NCBI GenBank assembly: GCA_028456385.1 | Contig: JALNQF010000534.1 | Span: 1-24,598, forward strand | Length of the DNA: 24,598 nucleotides | From: Ophiosphaerella korrae | Taxonomy: Eukaryota; Ascomycota; Dothideomycetes; Pleosporales; Phaeosphaeriaceae | Direction of reading: 5' to 3' | Shown: in pieces, positions 1 to 8,270 of the stretch | How the letters are laid out: the number at the start of each line of letters is the position of its first letter | How positions within the stretch are numbered: the stretch's first letter is position 1 | The notes under the pieces: model-generated | What the model was told of the DNA's origin: nothing | What the model saw: only the letters and a program-made list of their open reading frames with translations | Databases searched by the model: none | Made by a program: the position numbers and the translations under genes

Positions 1-159
1 TGTTCGTGGAAAAACAAGATTCAGCTCATCATCTTCCTGACCTCTCTGCGAGGCAAAGTCGACATCTGAGAGAAGGCTGTCCATGTCCTGTGATAGACTA
101 GTTGCCTCCTCGAATTCCGCTCCAGGCTCGCCAGAAACTCGAAAGCCAAGACTCGATGG
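1..159 (-). CDS. Partial open frame running off the left edge, unrecognised
   Basis: On the minus strand the frame is open from position 159 down to position 1 with no stop. It stays open about 27 bases further up, into the AT-rich element at 160-420, where a TAA at 187-189 closes it. Base composition is gene-like, and the translation is acidic and Ser-rich, with clusters such as SLSQDMDSLLSDVDFASQ. An in-frame ATG lies at 82-84. I recognise no family. It could be an internal or last exon of a gene whose rest lies left of the window and whose upstream part was displaced by the AT-rich element. It could also be a chance frame of only 53 codons. Confidence 0.3.
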
Positions 160-420
160 TAGTAGTATTTTAATTACGTGTTTAACTTAATACACCTTAG
201 CTAATATAATATACTGCTCCAAAAGTGCTACTACTTACTAGTAGGGACTACTCCTTACTAGTTAATAGCTTACTTAAAATAAGCTTATACTAGAATTATA
301 AACTTACATAGAATTAGTTAGTTTATTTAAAAAACTATTGTAGGCCTAAATCCGGAGACCTCCGAGAGGAGTCCGGACGGAGTCCACTCCGTCCGTTTCG
401 AACACTGCTCTATACTACTA
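160..420. mobile_element. Small AT-rich MITE-like element
   Basis: This 261-bp block is much richer in A+T and TpA than its gene-like flanks. It begins TAGTAGTAT (160-168) and ends with the exact reverse complement ATACTACTA (412-420), so it has 9-bp terminal inverted repeats starting with TA. That would fit a TA target site, as used by Tc1/mariner and pogo elements. It has no coding capacity. TpA enrichment suggests RIP. The boundaries rest only on the short inverted repeats and the composition change, so both could be off. A RIP-damaged remnant of a larger repeat is the alternative. Confidence 0.38.
374..395. repeat. Perfect 10-bp-arm inverted repeat
   Basis: CGGACGGAGT (374-383) and ACTCCGTCCG (386-395) are perfect reverse complements separated by CC. 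The pair is GC-rich inside an otherwise AT-rich element. It would form a stable hairpin in single strands and may be a subterminal structure of the element at 160-420. Confidence 0.6.
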
Positions 421-641
421 GCCCAGAAAGGATAAGAGATTCTAATTACTTGTTCGATTGGAACTGGTCCGGGAAAAGGTGATCCTCAATGAAGTTCGTA
501 CAAGAAAATTACAGTTGTAGATGTTCCAAGACCGTATCAAGAAGGGGTAAGATGCTCTGATTAAGGCGCGGATATATAACGAAATTGCACCTTAATAACG
601 AGAGAGCGTACTGTGTGGATACTGCGGCCAAGGTCGTGGTA
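421..641. other. Intergenic stretch, probable 3' flank of the HET gene
   Basis: No gene is supported here. The stretch follows the stop codon of the minus-strand HET gene and presumably holds its 3' untranslated region. I see no clear AATAAA signal on the minus strand. Composition is normal and not RIP-like. Confidence 0.4.
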
Positions 642-3198
642 CTAGACAAGGTATATCAACTTCTTCTGGCTCGGCTGCGATAACATCTGCTCCACAACAG
701 CATCGTTTGCAGTCCAGAAATATCCAACCCTTTCATACGTTTCACGTTCGTCTGATTTCGGGCGTAGCACAAGACCATGCACCTGGATCTTGCTTCCCAT
801 TGGATGGACTTTGGCGTTTTCAAAGGCCAGAACAGGCAAGTAAAACAGTTGTGCGGAAAGATTAGGAAAAATCACGTCGTAGATGGTATTGACATGATGA
901 GAAGTAGAAGAGTGAAGGTAGCCTTTGATAGAAAGTTTGGCGTCGAGAATCAGGTCGTTTACCTGCTCAATAGCTTGTATCTTTTCCTCTGATATGAGTG
1001 GTATTATCTCTTTCCAGGTACTTTCAAACTGGCGTGGTTGTGGCGTATTGTTTGTTTCCTCTGATTCTTCGGGTAGCTCTGACGCTCTTAGGCGATGCGA
1101 GATTCGACCGTCCACCGAGCCCCATGACCAGCTTGGGATGTTTCGAACAGGTCTTTCTTCAGGAGGGCGGCAAACTACCCACAGAAGGTTGAACGCAAGC
1201 ATCTCTTTCCACAACCCAGCTGAATACTGAAGGGTTGTGTTTTTCTGAATGAAGTAGGCTATTCCGCTCATAGCTTTTAATTTGTCCGTCCCGCGCGTGA
1301 GCTTTCGAGCGGAATATTTCTCCACCATTTCAAACCAGCTCTGGTGGAATTCAACCTTTTCTGCCAATGCAGTACCTTTGAATCGCCACAAGAGTTCAAA
1401 GGCACCGCGCATGCCGCTTCGGGCAGATATAGCGAGAAGTTTTTCCATCTGTTTCTTTTGTTCGGCATACTGTGGGTTTTCTGACGGTTGTATTGCACTT
1501 CGTCTGGCTCGACCAGACAATGGTTCTGTCATGAATCGCTCAACTGGCCGTTGAACTGCTTCGTATTCGTCTGGAGGATGGAGCGTTCCATCATAACGAA
1601 CCCCGGCCCTCACTGGATATTTCGACCCAGCATAGCGTATACCATCGTGAACAACCAGCTCATTGCATTCAAAGAATACAGTGCCCTCACAGAAATGTAA
1701 AACTCGGCGGGCAAGATATCGCTCTTGGAATGTCCACGCTCTTGTATTTAGCACTGTATTTTCCGCCTTATCCATGAATAGTTTAAGCGATGCCTCAAAT
1801 GATCTGTGACGAGAAGCTGAAACAACGATCGAACCGTGTGTAGAACCACGTAATGTGCAGTCATCGCGGAAAAGTTCTTTGGGCATAAAGCAACCCCCAT
1901 TAGAGTCTTTGGACGCCGAAGCCGAAACGACGCATTTCGAGTTGGCATAAACAAGACCCATATTTGCTGACTCTGTTTCCCACTCCGCATCGTCATCCTG
2001 AACGATGCATAGAGAGTCGATCCATAAATATCTGATATTCAACGCCCGAGCAATTCGAACAGCGTGCTGGAAGTTTTTGGTAAGGCTCGATATATGGAGG
2101 TTTTCTATGTCGTCTATATTGGACTTTGTGAGAGTTAGATTGACTGCTTCTCCCCAGCAATGACTGAGAGCAATGTAATCCTTGGGGTGCTCTTCTCGTA
2201 GCCGTGAACTTAGTTTCAGGCTTATCGTCTCATCTTCATGACCTCCAACATCCAAGAGCCTTAAAGGCAGGTAATGGTCGGATGACTCTGGGATAAACTT
2301 GTTGTTGCATTTTTCATGCTTTGTCTGGCACTGCTGGATCCAATGGGTTGCCCAGTCGAAAATATCTGGGGTGTCTGTTTGCATGGAATGATAGCAAAGA
2401 TGGGTGCGTTTCTCTGCAATATGTTAATAAGTATTTTCGGGAAAAAATAAAATAAAAAAAATTGCTGCCCCAGTCGGTGAATAGGGATTTCTGACACTTA
2501 CTATTGTATTCTGATATCCCAAATCTATCCCTTACAACGGGAACTCGGCGAGCCTTACTGATGGAAGGACCTGAAAGCTCTAAGTTGAGGTTGACATCCC
2601 TTGAAAGACTGTCGAACGGCCGTCTGTCCCGTATGACAAGGGTGAGGCCGCTATTGAACTTGGTCTTTTTCTTTTCCACCGATTCACTAAATTCTTCCAC
2701 CGACTTCAAAACCAGTACGCACATGTGGCAATTTTTTGCAGATTCCTCGAGCTCTTCTTTCGTGTAGAAGGAATGGCGCTCCGTGGATCGACTGAAAAGC
2801 CAGAGAGAACCTATTAGAAGCGAGGATCGGTTGACGATGCTTTGGCATCTCTCACAAAGCCGACAACATTCCTTGGAAACATTGGAAGTCCGATAAAACC
2901 AGGCATTGAAAACAAATAGAAACGAGAAATACCAACGAACATACAGAAATAACAGACAAGCAAGGAGAAAGGGACTGAAAACTATCGCCAAGGCGATCAA
3001 ACCTTTTTCCAACTTCAACAACAAGAAGGTAACAATCAAGAGCGCCATGAGCGTGAACGTATAGCCGATTCTAAGCCCATAAGACATTTTGTCCAAGTCT
3101 GGAGGTAAAGTCGACCAATAAGTATATGATCCCCAGGCCGCGAGAAGCATTGTAGAAATAGGAATGTCAACCTTCCAGTCAAAGTCGTCGGAAGCCAT
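642..3198 (-). CDS. HET-domain protein with N-terminal membrane segments, two exons, 822 aa
   Basis: A heterokaryon-incompatibility (HET, PF06985-type) protein; in characterised fungal cases such proteins act in self/non-self recognition and cell death after hyphal fusion. Exon 1 is 3198-2502 and exon 2 is 2413-642, joined across an 88-bp intron; the spliced frame is 823 codons including stop. Residues 42-102 are strongly hydrophobic (two or three likely membrane helices), followed by a Cys cluster CCRLCERC (111-118). Next come WIQQCQTKHEKC (257-268), LPLRLLDVGG (281-290) and the HET core: YIALSHCWG (312-320), LWIDSLCIVQD (362-372) and RAWTFQERYLARRVLHF (457-473). Residues 474-822 are an uncharacterised C-terminal region. 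The start at 3198 is the first ATG of the exon 1 frame, in an AAG-ATG-G context. Composition is normal with no RIP. The target and partner are unknown. Confidence 0.88.
2414..2501 (-). other. Spliceosomal intron of the HET gene (88 bp)
   Basis: Read on the minus strand, the intron begins with a consensus donor GTAAGT (2501-2496) and ends TTGCAG at 2414. A TTAAC branch-like motif sits just upstream of the acceptor, and there is an A/T-rich tract between. Removing it joins codon 232 and the next codon in phase (697 nt plus 1772 nt, divisible by 3). It fuses the N-terminal frame to the HET frame and resolves two frames that otherwise appear as overlapping genes. Confidence 0.85.
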
Positions 3199-4070
3199 CT
3201 TGGACCTAGGTTTCCGCCCAGCGATCTGTTTAGGATTGGAAAATCTATTTTTTACTCTTGAAAAACTCTACCTGAAAGACTCCGGAAGTTTTGGGCTGTT
3301 AAGCCACTTTTGTACGTTTTCTGATGCTAGTGAATAGGCCAAATCCGTTCACAACGATGCCGGAAAAGGGATGACTGCATCTAAAAACCGCGGTGGGTAC
3401 GCTCAGTTATTTCCAAGGTTGGAGAGCATCTTCAGTCCCAGCAGAGATGTTGGCAGATCGCTGGGGATACGGTCGTTTGGAGATGCTTCTTCCGAGTGGA
3501 TAAAAGTGATATGAATGAGTTCCTCTGGAGGACGAGATCAAGGCAAGACAGTACGCTAAACAGTAAGTAGTTGCTGAAAATATTCATTTACAACGGCTGC
3601 AGCAATTTTAATCTTGACTCATAATCTTCGTGTGGCTGAAGTGGACAAGGCTGTGTACCTTAGCGCGACTGACGAATGTCCACATGGAACTCATGGAATA
3701 CGAGCTAATGAGGCTAAGTGCTGTAGAAGGCTGTGGCTGCGACTGCGGCTGTGCAGCTTTGAGAGCTTACCAATTCAGTCTTGCGGGGTCAGGGCTGAGA
3801 ATGTCCAGCTCCAGCCCACACCACACATAGGCTTCCTTCAGCACGGCACAGCTTCCCTTCCTACCTTTGAAACCTGACTGAGAAGTGCTAGCTGGTGATG
3901 CCGATATTTTCGGCCTTTTTCGCTTGTAAAGGCAACTTCCTCTCGGCCGCATCCATAAGGCTGTGGCAGCTCGCAGAACCGCGTCCTAGGCAGCCATCCT
4001 GATGCATTACTGTGCTTTACGCCTGCACCTACATGTTGGATCAGGTTACATTGCATATACCATCTGAGCA
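3199..4070. other. Intergenic region between the two HET loci
   Basis: No gene is supported in these 872 bases. The left part should hold the promoter and 5' leader of the minus-strand HET gene. The right part should hold the leader of the plus-strand HET fragment, whose ATG lies in GAGCAATGCGG. Both HET genes would fire outward from here. Short frames in 3614-3952 on both strands show no recognisable motif. Composition is normal and not RIP-like. Confidence 0.45.
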
Positions 4071-4328
4071 ATGCGGCTTCTAGAATTGAAAGGCACCGGT
4101 AAGATCAGCCTCACTGGGGAATTGCTGGGAGAGATTCCGCGGTATGCAATCCTCTCGCATATATGGGGGCCTGCCACCGAAGAGCTCAACTTCAAGGACA
4201 TTACGGACGGTACGAGCATAAAGAAGCCTGGTTACGATAAGATCCAATTCTGTGGAGAACAGGCTAAGCGCGATGGATTGCACTACTTTTGGGTCGACAC
4301 TTGCTGTGTCCGTAGCTGTGTAAGCTAG
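4071..4328 (+). pseudogene. N-terminal fragment of a second HET-domain gene, truncated by transposon insertion
   Basis: The 85-codon frame begins MRLLEL and carries hallmarks of the start of a HET protein of the HET-D/HET-E/tol-like kind: PRYAILSHIWG (residues 23-33), a GYDKIQFCGEQA stretch and FWVDTCC (73-79). In intact relatives the domain continues for over 100 residues after the DTCC motif, often followed by NACHT, ankyrin or WD repeats. Here it diverges after DTCCV and stops at TAG 4326-4328. A GTAAGC at 4319-4324 could be a splice donor, so the break may lie in an intron. Transposon DNA follows at once and no remainder is seen to the right edge. Codons are not RIP-damaged. Clearly HET; almost certainly non-functional as it stands. 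Confidence 0.75.
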
Positions 4329-4426
4329 CCGACAGGGTTCCGAGCCACCCGGGGTTTCGAGCCACCCCTCAGAAACCAGCCACCCATCTGAAAATCATGT
4401 TTATTCACTCAACCTAGTTACAATTG

Positions 4427-4674
4427 TCACTCCGTATACATAGACTGGAGAGTTCTAGCTGCTACTTCAGTTGCTGCTCTTCCTACTTCTCTCTCTGCTA
4501 CTTTACTGTTGTTTTGTAACTCTAAAAGAGCAGAAGCTTATACAGCTACTATAATTATCTCTACATCTACAAAACGTTGATTTAGGTCTATATAAACTTT
4601 CTTTCGTAGCTATAGAGGCTTAAGAGCCTTAAGTTAACTATAAAGTCTTTTGTTCTCTACTTTAAATACTACTA
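4427..4674 (-). pseudogene. C-terminal piece of a pogo/Fot1-type transposase
   Basis: Read on the minus strand from 4674 down to the TGA at 4427-4429, the frame has three internal TAA/TAG codons, each explicable as CAA/CAG changed by RIP. It contains a basic stretch with RKKVYIDLNQRFVDVE, which resembles the conserved segment after the DDE domain in fungal pogo/Fot1 transposases. A helical, charged tail rich in Glu, Ala and Arg follows. The catalytic DDE part is missing because LTR element A interrupts it at 4676/4677. The resemblance was judged by eye from the RKK-V-DLN-RF pattern and could be wrong at family level. Confidence 0.42.
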
Positions 4675-4676
4675 CG
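4672..4676. other. Sequence left of LTR A, candidate target duplication
   Basis: CTACG precedes the TG of LTR A. The matching copy should follow the 3' LTR of element A, which is not in the window because element F cuts A first. It therefore cannot be confirmed here. Confidence 0.3.
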
Positions 4677-5066
4677 TGTTACGGCTGTAACAAGAGAAAG
4701 CCAAATGGAGCCAATCAGCCCAATGATGGGAGATGACAACGCATATGATCCATGGGCGGATAAACCTGATTGGGAAACCCACTATAACCTAGACACGTAA
4801 CAAATTCGTGAATTCGCGATCTTGGCAAACACGAAGCCGCGAAGCTAGTAAAAACCATAAGTATATAGGCAGTTAGGATGTGCATCATTAGGATGCCATC
4901 GGCAATCCAATCTCTAACCTAGAACGCTAATACTTGGCATTGCACACACAAATCAACTATTGTCCTTAGTTATTGCTTAATTACAACACGAGCTTTTGTT
5001 ATCAACTCTTAATCTACTAGCACCCTAATAGGTTGTTAAGAAGTTAACCCTAGTAACCCTATTACA
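4677..5066 (+). repeat. Left LTR of element A (390 bp), lightly RIP-affected
   Basis: Starts TGTTAC and ends TTACA, giving the canonical TG...CA. It aligns along its length with the LTRs at 5508-5948 and 20842-21282 (shared blocks include GTAACAAGAGAAA, CGATCTT and GAACGCTAATAC) but lacks a 54-bp tandem duplication those two carry. Unlike them it keeps many CpA and TpG dinucleotides, so it is the best available guide to the undamaged family sequence. It is the 5' LTR of the outermost Ty3/gypsy copy. Confidence 0.85.
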
Positions 5067-5507
5067 CCTTGTTAATCTAGTTATTACGAGAAGCGAAGCG
5101 TAAGTAGCGTACAGTCTAGCTAACACGATAGTAGAAAGTTTAACTAAACAAGTAGCTAAGGCACCTATAAGTAGTTATAAGTTAGATAATACTATATAGA
5201 AGGCAATTAAAGATTATATAAACAACCTAATCTTAGAGAAAAAAGATATAAAACTAGTAATTAATACTTTAGAAACGTAGAATAAGGAACTATAAGATTA
5301 CTCTAAGTAGAATAAAGTATAAATTAAAGCTATTATAAAAGGATAGAATTAGATAGAACTAATTACCTAAAGACTAAAGATAAGTACAATAAAGAAACTA
5401 CTTAAAATACCTATACTTAAGAAATTTAATAGAATAAAGGAAAAACTAAAACTCTTTATAGTATTAGTATAACTCTAGATAGATATATAAGTACTATACT
5501 TTAATAT
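5067..5507 (+). pseudogene. gag: Element A, left part: leader and start of gag
   Basis: Directly follows LTR A and matches the leader and gag start of element B (5949-6383) almost base for base apart from transitions. Examples are the AGAAGCGAAGCGTAAGTAGC leader block and TACTATACTTTAATAT at the end. A gag-like plus-strand frame is readable through TAG/TAA codons that replace Gln. The presumed start may be the ATA in ACGATAGTAG (about 5125), an ATG turned to ATA. The sequence stops exactly at AATAT (5503-5507), where element B is inserted, and resumes at 21283. Confidence 0.72.
5503..5507. other. Target-site duplication, left copy (AATAT)
   Basis: AATAT just before LTR B is repeated at 21283-21287 just after LTR C. 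The uninterrupted target, CTTTAATATAGAAG, can be read in element B's own gag at about 6379-6392, which confirms a 5-bp duplication made on insertion. Confidence 0.9.
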
Positions 5508-5948
5508 TGTTACAGTTGTAACAAGAGAAAACTAATTTGAACTAATAAGCCCCGCTATAAGCAATAACGACACGTATAACCTGTAGGGAAACGAACTAGG
5601 ATAGGAAACTAACTACAATAGGGACACGTAATAAATTTGCGATTTGCGATCTTAGCAAATACAAAGTATAAAGCTAAACATGTAATAAATTTGTAATTCG
5701 CGATCTTAGCAAACACGAAGCACGAAGCTAGCTAAGAAGCCTAGGTATATAGTTAATAGGATGCGCATTATTAGGATAGTATTAGCAATTTAATCCTTTA
5801 ACTATAGAACGCTAATACAAGACAGTTGTAAAACATCTTCTATTATTTATAAGTTATTATAGATTATAACCCGAGCTTTTACTATTAACTCTTAATCTAC
5901 TAATACTTCTTAGGTACTAGGAAGTTAACCCTAGTAACACCTATTATA
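5508..5948 (+). repeat. 5' LTR of element B (441 bp)
   Basis: Begins TGTTACAG and ends CTATTATA, the final CA having become TA. It is the same length as the 3' LTR at 20842-21282. Differences from that copy are mostly transitions, and this copy keeps more CpA/TpG than the right one. Confidence 0.92.
5625..5732 (+). repeat. 54-bp tandem duplication inside LTR B
   Basis: Two adjacent 54-bp copies (5625-5678 and 5679-5732), each starting CACGTAATAAATTTG or CATGTAATAAATTTG and ending near AAGCTA. LTR C has the same pair at 20959-21066. LTR A has a single copy, which accounts for the 51-bp difference in LTR length. Confidence 0.8.
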
Positions 5949-6830
5949 CTTTACTAATTTAGTTATTGTAAGAAGCAAAGCGTAAGTAGCGTACAGTCTA
6001 GCTAATATAATAGTAGAAAGTTTAACTAAAATAAGTAAAGCCTCTAAGAGCAGTTATAAGTCTAATAGCACTATATAGGAAATAATTAAGGACTAAATTA
6101 ATAATTTAATTTTAGACAAAGAAGATATAAAAATAGTAATTAATGCTTTAGAAATATAGAACAAGGAACTACAAGATTACGTAAAGTAGAATAAAGTATA
6201 GATTAAAGCTATTATTAAAGGTTAGAATTAGATAGAACTAATTATACAACGTCTAGTAATAAGTACAATAAAGAAACTACCTAAGATACCTATCCTTAAG
6301 AAGTTTAATAGAATAAGAGAGAAACTAAAACCTTTTATTACTTTAGCACAACTCTAGATAGATATACAAGTACTATACTTTAATATAGAAGAAAAGAAGG
6401 TAATATATATTAGGTTGCACCTTAAAGAAGACGTAATAAGATAGTACAAACCTTACTAGATAGACTATACGACACACTCTCTAATAACTTAGAAAGATAA
6501 AACTAGAGCTATTTTTAGAAGTTATAAGTACTTTACTAAATAAATAAGAGTAGTATTTAGGGATATAGACGTTACCTAATAAGCTAAAGAATAGCTAGAA
6601 AAGCTTATACAAAGTTAAAGTATTCTAAAATATATATTATAGTTTAAATAACTATCTTAGAATATAGAATAGAATAAGTTAGCTTTAATATTACAATTTA
6701 AGTAAGGACTAAACTCTAAGATCTAATACGAGATAATATATATAGAAAAACTAAGGACACTAGAAGCCCTAAAGTAATAAGTAATACAAATTAATAATAA
6801 TCTTTAAGAATAGAAGAAAAATAAATATAG
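5949..6830 (+). pseudogene. gag: gag of element B, 5' portion
   Basis: Leader, then capsid region of a Ty3/gypsy Gag readable on the plus strand through in-frame TAA/TAG (Gln or Trp codons hit by RIP). Recognisable stretches include a run matching KLPKIPILKKF and an Asp/Glu/Lys-rich middle. The gene is interrupted at 6831-6835 (AGGTT) by element 2 and continues at 15588 with the zinc knuckle. Element A's right half (21283-21760) gives an independent copy of the same segment, showing what stood at the junction. Confidence 0.7.
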
Positions 6831-6835
6831 AGGTT
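6831..6835. other. Target-site duplication of element 2, left copy (AGGTT)
   Basis: AGGTT precedes the TG of LTR D and recurs at 15583-15587 after LTR E. The empty site in element A near 21735-21745 (AAAGCTAACC, RIP-altered) aligns across the junction. Confidence 0.88.
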
Positions 6836-7177
6836 TGTAAAGTAGACTTCACGCAAGATAACTTAATAAGGTAGTTTTAACAATTAACTAAAAAGAGTAA
6901 ATAGTAGATAAAGCTATCTAAGTAAGTACTAGGTATATATACCTAGTAGCTTACTAAGCGCTAACTAAAAGTAGAAAGATAGTTGAATGTTAGTAAGTTG
7001 TAAACTTACTAACATGTTAGTAAGTTCGCAATGTTAGTAAGTTTGCGATGTTAGTAAGTTACAAACTTACTAACATGTTAGTAAGTTTATAATATTAGTA
7101 AGTTTGCAATATTAGTAAGTTGCAAACTTACTAATATTAGTGCGAAAATAAGAGATATAAGGGATAACTCCCTTACA
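6836..7177 (-). repeat. LTR D, 3' LTR of element 2 (342 bp)
   Basis: On the plus strand it starts TGTAAAGTAGAC and ends CCCTTACA. Its equal-length partner at 15241-15582 differs mainly by C/T and G/A transitions. It carries the hairpin array described separately and keeps more TpG/CpA than its partner. Confidence 0.9.
6988..7136. repeat. Ordered hairpin and direct-repeat array in LTR D
   Basis: Seven copies of the core TRTTAGTAAGTT start at 6988, 7015, 7032, 7049, 7076, 7093 and 7110, so the spacing is 27, 17, 17, 27, 17, 17, with a final 27-bp unit. Each 27-bp unit is a perfect hairpin: TGTTAGTAAGTT, a 3-base loop, then AACTTACTAACA. The other starts are 17-bp direct repeats. In the sense of the element the array lies about 40-190 bases into the LTR, where U3 is expected. 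Confidence 0.85.
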
Positions 7178-7192
7178 CGTCTCTCTCCTTTT
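7178..7192 (-). promoter_or_regulatory. Polypurine tract of element 2
   Basis: On the minus strand AAAAGGAGAGAGACG lies directly before the LTR D start (TGTAAGGG). This is the plus-strand DNA primer site expected next to a 3' LTR and fixes the orientation of the element as minus. Confidence 0.75.
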
Positions 7193-7830
7193 AAAGAGCG
7201 AATTCCTAGAGCTTAAAAAGGGCTCTAATTAACTAATAATACCTATTAGGTAGTAGTAGTAGTAGCTAGGGATAAGGAGGTTAACTATTTTTAGAGTCGA
7301 AATTGTTATTTATAGAGTATAGAGCTAAGGTTTTTACTAATTTTAGTGCAAAATTAAGACGCGCGCAACTTCTATATATAAAACGTGTTAACTATAAACC
7401 CTTTTCTACTACCTTTACCCTACGCTAACAAAATTAAACCTAAAAGTGTTTGTATATAGTATAAGGGAAGGCAAAGTTAATACTACTAAGTAACTTAATA
7501 GCGCTAGATCTCTATATAGGTACCTACTATAGATATAAGCTTTACGATAAGTAGGTTTGTTAATATAGGGGACCTAGTAAGCCTAATATTTGCAAGTATT
7601 AGGAGGTAGGCGGCGTAGAGCAGCCCTAGCTAGGAATTTAGTAGCTAGTCGTAAATTCTGCGATAGTAAACTAGACCTACGCGTAACTAGTTGTAAGAGA
7701 GCGTAGTAGTCGCAGCTGTAGTAGTAGGGGTAGGCCCTAACCTAAAAAGAGTCCTACGCTTACTAGCTAAGGTAAACTATTCCTACTATTTTTACGCTGT
7801 AATTTATCTTTAGCTAGTAGTAAAGTTTTC
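7193..7830 (-). other. Unexplained 3' region of element 2
   Basis: About 640 bp between the polypurine tract and the tandem duplication after the chromodomain. Stops are frequent on both strands and no domain is recognisable. It is somewhat richer in CpG than its surroundings (clusters of GCG near 7610-7700). It could be a long 3' untranslated region, a damaged extra ORF, or captured DNA. Confidence 0.4.
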
Positions 7831-8119
7831 TAATTACGCCTTAGAGGGCCTTTTTGCGCCTACTAATAGCTAAGGTACCCTACTAGGTTATATCTTTGTT
7901 AGGCTCTATTTTAGGTATATAGTTAGAGTTTTAGGCTTTTCTAAGTAGTTCTAGTAAAAGTTAAAAGTAGTAATTACACCTTATAAGGGGCTTTTTTGCG
8001 CCTATTAATAGTTAAGATACTTTAATAGGTTGTATCTTTATTAAGGCTCTATTTTTTAGGTATACGTAGAGTTAGTAGTTTAGCTTTCTCTAGGTAGTTC
8101 TAGTAAAAGTTAAAGGTAG
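7831..8119. repeat. Imperfect tandem duplication of about 140-149 bp after the chromodomain
   Basis: Copy 1 (7831-7970) begins TAATTACGCCTTA and copy 2 (7971-8119) begins TAATTACACCTTA. Both carry TTTTTTGCGCCTA-like and TAGTTCTAGTAAAAGTTAAA blocks in the same order and differ mostly by transitions. In the element's own direction the repeat begins right at the end of the chromodomain frame, so it may once have extended or duplicated the Pol C-terminus. Confidence 0.75.
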
Positions 8120-8270
8120 CTTTGTATTTTGTAAATTCTTCTACTAGCTCCTATATAGGTTTATTATAGCTAGTCTAGTAGACTAAGTAGTACTATCTTA
8201 TATATTTTCTACGCTCTTTAAAGCGTACGTCTAAGATAGCTTCTACTAGGTATTCTTTGTATACGCTACT
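8120..8270 (-). pseudogene. pol: Chromodomain of element 2 Pol
   Basis: The minus strand reads a stretch with EAILDVRFKERRKYI, a Tyr-rich QYYLVYQTSYNKP segment and ELVEEFTKY. This fits the chromodomain plan (ILD-R, Y-VKW-GY, EP--L--F-), with the WxGY Trp lost to RIP-type change. In chromoviruses this domain directs integration towards particular chromatin. Confidence 0.55.

Larger units (their letters stand above)
4329..4676 (-). mobile_element. Remnant of a pogo/Fot1-like DNA transposon
   Basis: This block separates the HET fragment from the first LTR. Near its left end are three direct copies of AGCCACCC (4343-4350, 4360-4367, 4378-4385). This is typical of subterminal transposase-binding sites. 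Its minus strand encodes a transposase tail (separate entry). The left end is probably near CAGGGTTCC at about 4333; no clear TIR partner or target duplication is visible. The right side was cut by the LTR element starting at 4677. RIP is moderate. Family assignment rests on the tail only. Confidence 0.5.

Noticed and set aside
777..1700. Plus-strand open frames of 64-101 codons opposite the HET exon
   Set aside because: They lie fully inside the well-supported minus-strand HET coding exon, have no motif, and are shadows of its codon pattern.
2314..2501. Extension of the 294-codon minus-strand frame past 2502 as the true C-terminus of a separate small gene
   Set aside because: The extension reads through a consensus intron (GTAAGT to TTGCAG). 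Splicing joins it in phase to the HET frame and gives the expected HET layout.
3614..3952. Short frames on both strands in the intergenic region
   Set aside because: They have no recognisable domain, no start context advantage and lie in mutually overlapping frames; probably leader or promoter DNA.
6988..7136. Repeat array considered as a CRISPR array
   Set aside because: The repeats are palindromic LTR sub-repeats present in both LTRs, without unique spacers, in a fungal context.
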